From contig CAZTCD010000028.1 in the NCBI GenBank assembly GCA_964612065.1, positions 1-40,166 of the forward strand: a stretch of DNA of 40,166 nucleotides, given 5' to 3'. The DNA comes from JAKFYM01 sp964612065 (lineage in GTDB: Bacteria; Bdellovibrionota; UBA1018; CAIPTA01). A program made the translations under genes and the position numbers. Shown here in pieces: positions 8,862 through 15,031 of the stretch. The notes under the pieces were generated by a model. That model worked only from the letters and a program-made list of their open reading frames with translations. It was not told the DNA's origin and did no database searches. Each line of letters begins with the position of its first letter. Position 1 is the first letter of the stretch.

Positions 8862-9278
8862 ATGAAAAAACTGGCAACCCTAAGCGCTTTGGCTTTTGTA
8901 CTTTCAAGCCCTTTCGGATTCGGGCACGAAGGGCATAACCACGACGCCCCCACCACGCTGAAGGCGCCCAAAGGCGGAGTAATCAAAGCCCTGGACCGGG
9001 CCCGCGTGGAGGTGGTTTCAAAAGGCAAGGACGTGAAGGTTTATGTGTATGACAAAGGCATGAAGCCCGCACCGGCTTCAGAATTCAAAATCTCCGCTCA
9101 GGCTGAGCTCCCCCGATCAAAAGGAAAAACGGACGTGGCACTCACCCCGAAGGAAAATTTCTTCGAAGGATCCTACGACGCCAAAGGCTCCCACCGGTAC
9201 ACCCTGAAACTCGCGGTTACCGATTCCAAGACCGGCCGCACGGATAACCTCACCTTTACCATCGAACCAAGAAAGTAA
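8862..9278 (+). CDS. Small periplasmic HEGHNHD protein in the metal efflux operon
   Basis: A 138-residue protein with a signal peptide (about 1-20). The mature N-terminus is His-rich (GHEGHNHDAP), probably binding metal. It is followed by a compact beta-rich domain with APKGGVIKAL and VEVVSKGKDVKVYVYDKGMKP. That pattern resembles the N-terminal extension seen in some CusB/CzcB adaptor proteins, but the barrel-sandwich and beta-barrel adaptor domains are absent, so it cannot bridge pump and channel like a full adaptor. It sits 29 bp after the RND gene, with AAGGAG upstream of the ATG, and 11 bp before the TolC gene. Likely a periplasmic metal-binding partner of the pump. Confidence 0.75.
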   Translation: MKKLATLSALAFVLSSPFGFGHEGHNHDAPTTLKAPKGGVIKALDRARVEVVSKGKDVKVYVYDKGMKPAPASEFKISAQAELPRSKGKTDVALTPKENFFEGSYDAKGSHRYTLKLAVTDSKTGRTDNLTFTIEPRK

Positions 9279-9289
9279 GGAAAATCACG

Positions 9290-10558
9290 ATGAGAAAATA
9301 CCCTTTGATCTTCCTTCAAGCAGCAGCGGCGGTCTTTCCGCTTTCGGTTATGGCCGAGAGCATTTCCGTTAGTTCCGAGAACATCAAAAGCCTTCTGGAA
9401 TCCAAAAACGGAAGGATTTCTGCTGCGAGATATGAGGCCGAGGCGGCCGAAGAAAGGCAAGGATCATTGGCGCGCTCCTTCCTTCCTTCAGTGGAGCTCC
9501 ATGGCGGTACGGAAAGCTTTAAAACGGGAAACCTGGCCCGGAAAACCCAGCCGGTATATGGGGGTGAAGCCAGATTGAATCTCTTTAACAGCGGCCGAGA
9601 TAAAATCGAGAGCGATTTGCGCAATCTTGAGGCTGAAAAACGAAACTATCAAGCTCAAAGGATCCAGTCAGAAGAGCTGGAAAAGGCCCGCACTATTTAC
9701 TGGCAGATCATCTACCTGAGGGAAAAGCAGGCTCTTCTCAAAGCCACCCTGGAACTCAACGGCCAGAATCTCAGTGCTGCGCAAAGAAGGATCAAAAGCG
9801 GGGTGGCAACGGACTCCGACCGCTTTGAATTCGAAATGAAAGCAGTGGACCTCAAGCGAGAGCTGGCGCAGGCGGAGGTGCAGATCAGAACGCAGACCAC
9901 CCTGCTTCAACTCATCCTTGGCCTGGGAGAGAAGACCAGGGTGTCCTTCAACGAGCCCCTCACCCACGATCACAAATATGAATCGGTGATCCACCATACC
10001 GTGCAGCAGCACGACTTCCTATTCAAGGAAGCCGAGCTAAAGGGCGAGCAGTACCTTCTTGCTGCAAAAGGGAGCCGGCGCGCCTGGTGGCCCAAGCTCG
10101 ATGCTTACGCCGGTTACAATAAATACAACGAGCGCATTGAATCGGCCGGGCCAGACGCCTCGAATGACATGAAAAGCGAGACCGTTTTCGGCTTGAAGCT
10201 CACCATGAGCCTTTCCGCAGGCCTGGAATCGGAACGGGAAGCGAGCGCCCTGTCCAAGGAGGGCCTGGCCGCGAGGGAACTTGCCTCCTACCAAAGGCAG
10301 GAAGTTGAGGCACACCTGGAAGGAGAGGTGGCGCAGCTGAAACTGCTTCACGATCAAGTGCACGAGGCGGAGCAGAATATCGTGAGGGCGGAACGATATT
10401 ACAAGATGTCGCAATCTGAATACTCACGAGGAGTGAAAAATTCCCCGGATGTGCTCGGCGCTTCAGAGAAGCTATTCGACATGCGGCATAAGAGGCTGGA
10501 GATCATCAAGGACTTTCAGGTTTCAAAATCCCATATCCTTTCGAAAATCGGGCAGTAG
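9290..10558 (+). CDS. TolC-family outer-membrane efflux channel protein (CzcC/CusC-like)
   Basis: A 422-residue outer-membrane factor giving the exit duct for the RND pump encoded upstream. A signal peptide ends near residue 22 (VMA-E). The remainder is long amphipathic helices with Ala/Glu/Arg/Lys repeats, in two similar halves, as in the TolC fold; RIKSGVATDSDRFEFEMKAV in the first half and YYKMSQSEYSRGVKNSPDVL in the second are the helix-turn segments that repeat in this family. The ATG is preceded by AAGGAA at short spacing, 11 bp after the small HEGHNHD gene, so the operon continues. No lipobox is visible. Confidence 0.88.
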   Translation: MRKYPLIFLQAAAAVFPLSVMAESISVSSENIKSLLESKNGRISAARYEAEAAEERQGSLARSFLPSVELHGGTESFKTGNLARKTQPVYGGEARLNLFNSGRDKIESDLRNLEAEKRNYQAQRIQSEELEKARTIYWQIIYLREKQALLKATLELNGQNLSAAQRRIKSGVATDSDRFEFEMKAVDLKRELAQAEVQIRTQTTLLQLILGLGEKTRVSFNEPLTHDHKYESVIHHTVQQHDFLFKEAELKGEQYLLAAKGSRRAWWPKLDAYAGYNKYNERIESAGPDASNDMKSETVFGLKLTMSLSAGLESEREASALSKEGLAARELASYQRQEVEAHLEGEVAQLKLLHDQVHEAEQNIVRAERYYKMSQSEYSRGVKNSPDVLGASEKLFDMRHKRLEIIKDFQVSKSHILSKIGQ

Positions 10559-10596
10559 GATTTTAGCGCTGGTATCTTTTCGCGCTCGAGTTCCCC

Positions 10597-10614
10597 TATA
10601 ATAGATTCACCATG
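10597..10614 (+). promoter_or_regulatory. Perfect TATAAT box 9 nt before the ATG, likely leaderless
   Basis: TATAAT at 10597-10602 places transcription start at about 10609, with the ATG at 10612 and no Shine-Dalgarno. No good -35 is seen at 16-18 bp. This suggests a leaderless transcript for the following gene. Confidence 0.5.
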
Positions 10615-11697
10615 CCCCAGCCAAAATTCTATTTCGCCTTCCCGGATCGCGCCTATCACTACGACTGCGCCGCCTGCGACGCCCTCTGCTGCCGCGGCCA
10701 CGGCATTGGCACCGCCGTTCGCGAAACCCCCACCCTGCTCCAGCATTATCCGGCCCTGGCCTGGGCGGCCACGAGGAGCGGCCCAGCCGGCTCTGATTTC
10801 ACCAATCCCGCGGGCGGTTGTTTTTTCCTCACGAACCAGAATCTCTGCCAAATCGAAGTGGATCATGGCCGGAGCGCCAAGCCGGGCGTATGCGTGCTCT
10901 TTCCTTTTAACGATTTCACCCGCTTGGGCCATGTGATCGTGGTGCGCCCGCATTTTCTCTGCCCTCTGCACCTGCGCCCGGGCGAGGGAGCCGGAGATCA
11001 TGCCGAGCTCGAAAAGCAGTTGCAGGAAACAGGAATGGAAACACGCGCGCTCGCGCAGCCCGGCTCGGAGCTTTCCTCCACCCAAACACAGCAGATCCTC
11101 CACACCGAGGAGAACTTTCGGGATCGGTGCGGAGCCGCGATCGGCAAAGTTCGCTTTGAGGATCTCCTGGAGTCGTCCGTGGAAAATAAAACAGCCTTTC
11201 GCGCCTGGCAGCAGCGAGCGCTTCGCCTCTGGGGCATCGCCCACGAAGCAGCTCCCCGCGATGCTCTCGACGAAATCCTCCTCGCTTTGGCCTCTCCGCT
11301 CCGCACTCACTTATTTTTTGCGAGCGAACGCAGGCGCCTGAGGATTCTTTTCCTGGCTTCTGCCTATGCGAGAATCATGGCGCGTGTCACCTCCCGCCCC
11401 CTCACCCTTCAAGGCACGCACCGGCTGATCATGGACATCCTGCCCGTGCTCCGCCTCTTCGCCCGTGGCAACACCTCGATCCGCCTTCGCGCCCCGGAGG
11501 CCCAGCAAGGCGTGGAGTTTCAGAACCCTGAGCTCACCCTGGCTTTTTTCCAGGTTATGGAAGATCTGCAAAGCGGCCGAAAATTATTCGACTCACTCGA
11601 GCGCGCCCTGCCGAAGCGCCTGAGCCCGATCGAGCGGGGCCTCTTCTTCCACCAGCTTGCGCGAAGAGTGCGGGAACTGAAGTCAAAGCGGGCGTGA
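10612..11697 (+). CDS. YkgJ/FliB-like protein with cysteine cluster (zinc or Fe-S binding)
   Basis: A 361-residue cytosolic protein. The N-terminal 120 residues hold the diagnostic cysteines Cys19, Cys22, Cys26 and Cys27 (CxxCxxxCC), then Cys70, Cys79, Cys94 and Cys117 with the surrounding GGCFFL, NLCQIE and PGVCVLFPF segments. This is the pattern of the YkgJ (UPF0153) metal-chelating domain, also found in FliB-type flagellin lysine methylases, where it carries an Fe-S cluster. The C-terminal 240 residues are helical with no recognised motif. Function unknown; FliB activity is only a possibility because no flagellar gene is nearby. A strong hairpin follows the gene. Confidence 0.6.
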   Translation: MPQPKFYFAFPDRAYHYDCAACDALCCRGHGIGTAVRETPTLLQHYPALAWAATRSGPAGSDFTNPAGGCFFLTNQNLCQIEVDHGRSAKPGVCVLFPFNDFTRLGHVIVVRPHFLCPLHLRPGEGAGDHAELEKQLQETGMETRALAQPGSELSSTQTQQILHTEENFRDRCGAAIGKVRFEDLLESSVENKTAFRAWQQRALRLWGIAHEAAPRDALDEILLALASPLRTHLFFASERRRLRILFLASAYARIMARVTSRPLTLQGTHRLIMDILPVLRLFARGNTSIRLRAPEAQQGVEFQNPELTLAFFQVMEDLQSGRKLFDSLERALPKRLSPIERGLFFHQLARRVRELKSKRA

Positions 11698-11714
11698 TTC
11701 GTCCCAGCCTATCC

Positions 11715-11757
11715 AAAAAAAAAGCTCCCGGCCGCAGCCGGGAGCCCGATGTTTTTT
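11715..11757. terminator. Bidirectional intrinsic terminator
   Basis: GCTCCCGGC (11724-11732) and GCCGGGAGC (11737-11745) make a perfect 9-bp stem with the tetraloop CGCA. It is preceded by nine A residues (11715-11723) and followed after CCGATG by six T residues. On the minus strand the nine U residues directly abut the stem, an excellent terminator for the convergent gene 11777-12580. On the plus strand it can end the YkgJ-like gene. Confidence 0.9.
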
Positions 11758-11776
11758 AGGAGAGAGCCCCTGAAAG

Positions 11777-12580
11777 CTATCTCACTTCCACCATGATTCG
11801 GTCCACCTTCACATTGCCCTGGATCTTGAGCTGCCATACTCCGCCGGAATCACGGCCTGGGCTCTGGAAGATATAGTTATGGAAGCGACCGGGCAGCATA
11901 TAGTCGCGCTGGTTACCGGCGATTCTTTGAGCCGGGCTCTGGCGCTGGCCTACGAGCAACTTCATCTGGGCCTGGCCGGCACGGCTCTTCGCCATCACCG
12001 AAACGCGGGTCACGTCGAGACCGCGAAGGTCCACGTTGCCGTAGCGTCTCTGGATCAGCTGCTTGAGCGCGATCGTGTCTTCCCGCTGGCCGGAGTTGAA
12101 CTCCTGGCCGTTGAGATCAAGAGCGAAGCGCTGGGCTTTGTCGCGCACCACCACCACGATACGATCGATCTTGATGTTGCCGGTCAGTTTCAGCTGCCAA
12201 ACGCCTGCTGGATCACGGCCAGGATGCGCCAGGATATACTGGCGGAAACCGCCCGGGCGAGCATACTGCAAAGGATTGCCGGCCACCTGCACGGGCCTGC
12301 CGAGCTCCCGGCCCACGAGCAGGCTCATGTTTCCGCGGCCGAATTGCGACTTCGCCATCACAGCCACGTGGATAAGGTCTTCTCGCTCGAGATCCTGATT
12401 GCCGTAGCGCTGCTGGATCAGCGCTTTGAGAGCCACGGTGGTTTCTCCCTGCCCGGAGTTGAACTCCCGGCCGTTGAGATCGAGCACGAAGCGTTCAATT
12501 GCACCGCCTGGTGCGGCGAGAGCGGAGGTTATGGTGAGTGGCGCTAGAGCCAGGGCCAGGAATAAACGGGACATTCGCAT
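11777..12580 (-). CDS. Secreted protein of two tandem beta-rich domains
   Basis: A 267-residue protein with a signal peptide (to about residue 22) and two consecutive copies of a 117-residue domain, residues 30-146 and 151-267. By my alignment about 68 of 117 positions are identical, with shared blocks LDLNG.EFNSGQ, ALK.LIQ.RYGN, VMAKS and PGRD..GVWQLK. Each copy alternates short strands, probably a beta-sandwich; function is unknown. I associate similar domains with Bdellovibrio-like genomes, from memory only. Start: ATG at 12580, because AAAGGAA lies 6 nt upstream; an in-frame ATG at 12595 would place the Shine-Dalgarno inside the gene. It ends at a strong terminator. Confidence 0.75.
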   Translation of the reverse strand: MRMSRLFLALALAPLTITSALAAPGGAIERFVLDLNGREFNSGQGETTVALKALIQQRYGNQDLEREDLIHVAVMAKSQFGRGNMSLLVGRELGRPVQVAGNPLQYARPGGFRQYILAHPGRDPAGVWQLKLTGNIKIDRIVVVVRDKAQRFALDLNGQEFNSGQREDTIALKQLIQRRYGNVDLRGLDVTRVSVMAKSRAGQAQMKLLVGQRQSPAQRIAGNQRDYMLPGRFHNYIFQSPGRDSGGVWQLKIQGNVKVDRIMVEVR

Positions 12581-12964
12581 AGGGATTCCTTTCATTCTCT
12601 TAATGCCAGGAGGGGCTCTCCTGAGTGCTGTTACTCTGCCTACAAGGCAAGCAGAGTGCCATACGCGCAGCTCCAGAGAAATTCCCGAGGAAGGAGAACT
12701 GATTGCAGACTTGAAACAAGCGTTTTCAGAAATCCATTAAAGACTTACTTTAAGTCCGAAATAGAGAAATACTTCTTCCATCGGCCTGGTGCGAAACGGC
12801 CCGATGGCCACTTTGACACCAACCAGCGACACCAAACAGTGACACCAACCTAAAGACATAAATACAGGCTGATCTCCCACCCCCTCTTAAATGGGCTAAG
12901 GAATCGGATAAAAACGGGGGCGACTGTGCCTTCCGATCGGAACTGGTCAGCACGAAAAATTAAC
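12581..12964. other. Gene-free 384-bp region with tandem 13-bp repeats and stem-loops
   Basis: No credible gene is seen. It contains GACTTA-CTT-TAAGTC (12742-12756), a roughly 9-bp interrupted stem CCATCGG...CCGATGG (12778-12807), and immediately downstream three copies of a 13-bp unit beginning GACACCAA. Outside these, nothing recognisable. It presumably holds the leftward promoter for the duplicated-domain gene. Confidence 0.5.
12815..12850. repeat. Three tandem copies of a 13-bp iteron-like unit
   Basis: GACACCAACCAGC (12815), GACACCAAACAGT (12828) and GACACCAACC (12841, partial third copy) repeat with a strict 13-bp period. The invariant core is GACACCAA. The phase is not a helical turn. 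Direct repeats like this are often protein-binding sites; no partner is evident. Confidence 0.6.
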
Positions 12965-13174
12965 TTAGCTCACCACCCAGATCTCCTGCCCGCCGAAGGA
13001 AACCGATTGCCCCGCGCGTATTTTCTTGCCGCGCCGCGTTTCCACCTCGCCGTCCACCAGCACCTGCCCTTCCACGATGGCATGCTTCGCCGCCCCGCCC
13101 GTATCGCAAAGGCCCGCTGCTTTGAGCAGCGACTGCAGCGTGATGAACTCTTCCCCGTCGATTCTGAATTCCAT
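12965..13174 (-). CDS. S4-domain RNA-binding protein (YbcJ/YaaA-like)
   Basis: A 69-residue protein that is almost entirely one S4 RNA-binding domain: FITLQSLLKAAGLCDTGGAA, then HAIVEGQVLVDGEVETRRGKK and RAGQSV, the classic alpha-L RNA-binding motif. Stand-alone members of this size (YbcJ in enterobacteria, YaaA in Bacillus) are thought to bind structured or ribosomal RNA. Start: ATG at 13174, because AGGAGAGGT lies 6 nt upstream and the domain starts directly; an open frame continuing upstream to 13219 lacks a ribosome-binding site. It is a single gene, divergent from the small secreted protein at 13289. Confidence 0.85.
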   Translation of the reverse strand: MEFRIDGEEFITLQSLLKAAGLCDTGGAAKHAIVEGQVLVDGEVETRRGKKIRAGQSVSFGGQEIWVVS

Positions 13175-13288
13175 TGGCGCACCTCTCCTATCCCCCAGTT
13201 TCTTTGATCTCTCTAGCAATTCCCGAGAATAAATGAGCGGGATTCCCCTCTCTGCTCTATCCTCCCGGAAACCAAAGGAGCCCCGGCC

Positions 13289-13657
13289 ATGAAACTCATC
13301 CTACCCACCCTTCTCGCCCTTTTCGGCTCCTCTTCCGCCTTCGCTGCGGATTACTCCTGCACCAACCTCACCCATCCGGATCTCGGCGGCCACTTTCTGG
13401 AATCGATGAAGGTGACCACCAACGAGGCAGAAGCCACCGGCGCGATTTCGATCCAGACCACAAAAAGCACGATCCATTTCCCGGATCTCGATTTCGGCCT
13501 GGAAAGCGTGGAAGGCCAGAAAATTGCTTTCCTTACCGGCGCAGAGATCTCCCTCGCGCTCGAGCTGTCGCCGCCTTTCCGCGCAGTGCTGAACCCCGTG
13601 AAAATCGAAGGCAAGCAGTTCCTCAACCTGCCTTTTGTTTGCCCTTTGCGGGAGTAG
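13289..13657 (+). CDS. Small secreted hypothetical protein
   Basis: 122 residues with a clear signal peptide (AFA-A at about 19-20). The mature protein is beta-rich and contains only two cysteines, one near its start (YSCTN) and one near its end (FVCPL), so a single disulfide closing the domain is likely. I recognise no family. AAAGGAG is well placed before the ATG. It ends 3 bp from the convergent neighbour, another small secreted protein of similar size, but I see no sequence similarity between them. Confidence 0.6.
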   Translation: MKLILPTLLALFGSSSAFAADYSCTNLTHPDLGGHFLESMKVTTNEAEATGAISIQTTKSTIHFPDLDFGLESVEGQKIAFLTGAEISLALELSPPFRAVLNPVKIEGKQFLNLPFVCPLRE

Positions 13658-13660
13658 GCC

Positions 13661-14017
13661 TCAAGGGCTGTAGTAGTCTTCTGAGCTAATTTGCAGCTCC
13701 AACAGCTCCAGAAAATTCGGCCTCGGCCGAACGCGCAAATCCAGCCTGCGCCCGTGGTTCATCGCCTCCTGAAGCACGGGACAGAAGGAATGAAACGCAG
13801 GCTCGTGGGAAATCTTCTCGAAGCGGGCCAGTTGCACCTTTCCGTCTTCGTCCCTGAACACCAGGTTCCCGTAAGCGAGGCTCCGGCCTTCGGAAAGAAT
13901 TTCCTGCTGCTCACAATGCATCTGAAGCGGATGCACATGGGAGATCCAGCGGGGGGAAGCGGCCCGAGCGAAATCAGGAGCCGGAAGAACAACCAACAGG
14001 AGAGGGAAAAGGGTCAT
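13661..14017 (-). CDS. Small secreted hypothetical protein
   Basis: 118 residues, with a signal peptide to about residue 20 (FARA-A). The mature part has two cysteines (MHCEQ and SFCPV), probably a disulfide, and ends with acidic/aromatic residues SSEDYYSP. I recognise no family. The ATG at 14017 is preferred over an in-frame TTG two codons upstream; neither has a good Shine-Dalgarno. Convergent with the gene ending at 13657, with a 3-bp gap. Confidence 0.5.
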   Translation of the reverse strand: MTLFPLLLVVLPAPDFARAASPRWISHVHPLQMHCEQQEILSEGRSLAYGNLVFRDEDGKVQLARFEKISHEPAFHSFCPVLQEAMNHGRRLDLRVRPRPNFLELLELQISSEDYYSP

Positions 14018-14099
14018 GCGCAAAACGCTAGCACGACGACAAAAGATAGAAAGAGGCTCCGGAAATATAATTCGAATCCAAACAGGATCCGCAAAGGCA

Positions 14100-14121
14100 G
14101 ATTAGAGCTGGAATTCTAATC
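14100..14121. other. Stem-loop in the gap before the DUF2461 gene
   Basis: GATTAGA (14100-14106) pairs with TCTAATC (14115-14121). The overlapping CTGGA...TCCAG offers an alternative pairing. No U-tract follows, so it is not a standard terminator; role unknown. Confidence 0.25.
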
Positions 14122-14187
14122 CAGCCTCTTCCTCCAAAACTGTCCTTCAATCATGCAATGCATTAAACCTCCCGAAAGCCCTTATGC

Positions 14188-14193
14188 TATAGT
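14188..14193 (+). promoter_or_regulatory. Extended -10 promoter element for the DUF2461 gene
   Basis: TGCTATAGT (14185-14193) matches the extended -10 consensus TGnTATAAT. Transcription would start near 14200, just before GAGGGAG (14209-14215) and the ATG at 14219. This argues against any start upstream of 14200. Confidence 0.5.
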
Positions 14194-14218
14194 GCGACTC
14201 CAGAAAGCGAGGGAGTGC

Positions 14219-14971
14219 ATGGGCAGCCTTTTTACCCGCAAAACTTTTCAGTACTTCGACCAAGCCAAGAAGAACAAATTCAAGAAAGGCTGGTTTGAAA
14301 AAAACAGGGATCTCTATGAAGAGGCCGTAAAGGAGCCCTTCAGCGTGCTGATCCGCGAGATCGATCAGGAGCTCGGATCCCGCTTTCCTGGCCTGCAGAT
14401 CAGCCCCCGCAAACTTTCCCGCCCCGTGCGCCCGGAAGCGAAAGCCAAAGAGAATGGCTGGGTGAAAGCAAGCGCGATGTTTTTTCTTCAGGAGAAAACC
14501 ACCTCGCAGTTCGAATGGAATCCCGGGCTCTTCTTCCATCTCGGAGATGAAAAGGGCGACAATATGATCGGCATGGGCTTGTATGGCCCTTCGAGCCGGC
14601 AGATCAAACGCCTGCGCATCGCCTTTCGCGAAGAAACAGATACGGTGGACGATCTTCTCGCCTCGAGGCCTTTCAAAAAATACTGGGGCAAACCCGAAGA
14701 CGAGAAATACGTACGCTTTCCCAAGGACTTCTCTCCAGAAGATCCCGCCGCCAAATACCTCTGGTACAAACAATTTTACGTGAAGCACACTTTCACGCGG
14801 AAAGAGGTGATGTCACGCGAGTTCCCGCGCCTCGTGATCCGCTCTTATGAAGCGGGCGCCCCCTTTCTCAACTGGCTCAGGGCTGCCGTGGGCGTGTTCG
14901 ACCGCAAAGAATACGAGCGCGACCGCAGAGAGCGCCTTGCCTTTGAACAATCCGGCGAGCTGGGGCTATAG
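14219..14971 (+). CDS. DUF2461 domain protein
   Basis: A 250-residue cytosolic protein of the DUF2461 (TIGR02453) family, whose biochemical function is not known. Recognisable features are the N-terminal FTRKTFQYFDQAKKNKFKKGW with WFEKNRDLYEEAVKEPF, then FHLGDEKGDNMIGMGLY and the conserved lysine/arginine-rich middle. Start: ATG at 14219, because GAGGGAG lies upstream at normal spacing and an extended -10 promoter sits at 14185-14193; the in-frame ATG at 14153 is upstream of that promoter. It is followed after 60 bp by the YdjM-fusion gene on the same strand. Confidence 0.8.
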   Translation: MGSLFTRKTFQYFDQAKKNKFKKGWFEKNRDLYEEAVKEPFSVLIREIDQELGSRFPGLQISPRKLSRPVRPEAKAKENGWVKASAMFFLQEKTTSQFEWNPGLFFHLGDEKGDNMIGMGLYGPSSRQIKRLRIAFREETDTVDDLLASRPFKKYWGKPEDEKYVRFPKDFSPEDPAAKYLWYKQFYVKHTFTRKEVMSREFPRLVIRSYEAGAPFLNWLRAAVGVFDRKEYERDRRERLAFEQSGELGL

Positions 14972-15031
14972 ATCCCTCTCCCGATAGGCTATCCTTTTCT
15001 TACCGAGCAAAGGAGTGCCCGAGGAGCGGAT

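Noticed and set aside
8833..9289. The 138-residue protein as a complete CusB/CzcB adaptor.
   Set aside because: It is far too short, and no barrel-sandwich or hairpin domain is visible.
12778..12807. The stem CCATCGG...CCGATGG as a terminator for the S4 gene.
   Set aside because: No U-run follows on either strand.
12815..12850. The 13-bp repeats as a CRISPR array.
   Set aside because: The units are 13 bp and directly adjacent, with no spacers and no cas genes.
14153..14218. An upstream ATG at 14153 for the DUF2461 gene.
   Set aside because: It is upstream of the extended -10 promoter, with no Shine-Dalgarno; the 14219 ATG has GAGGGAG.
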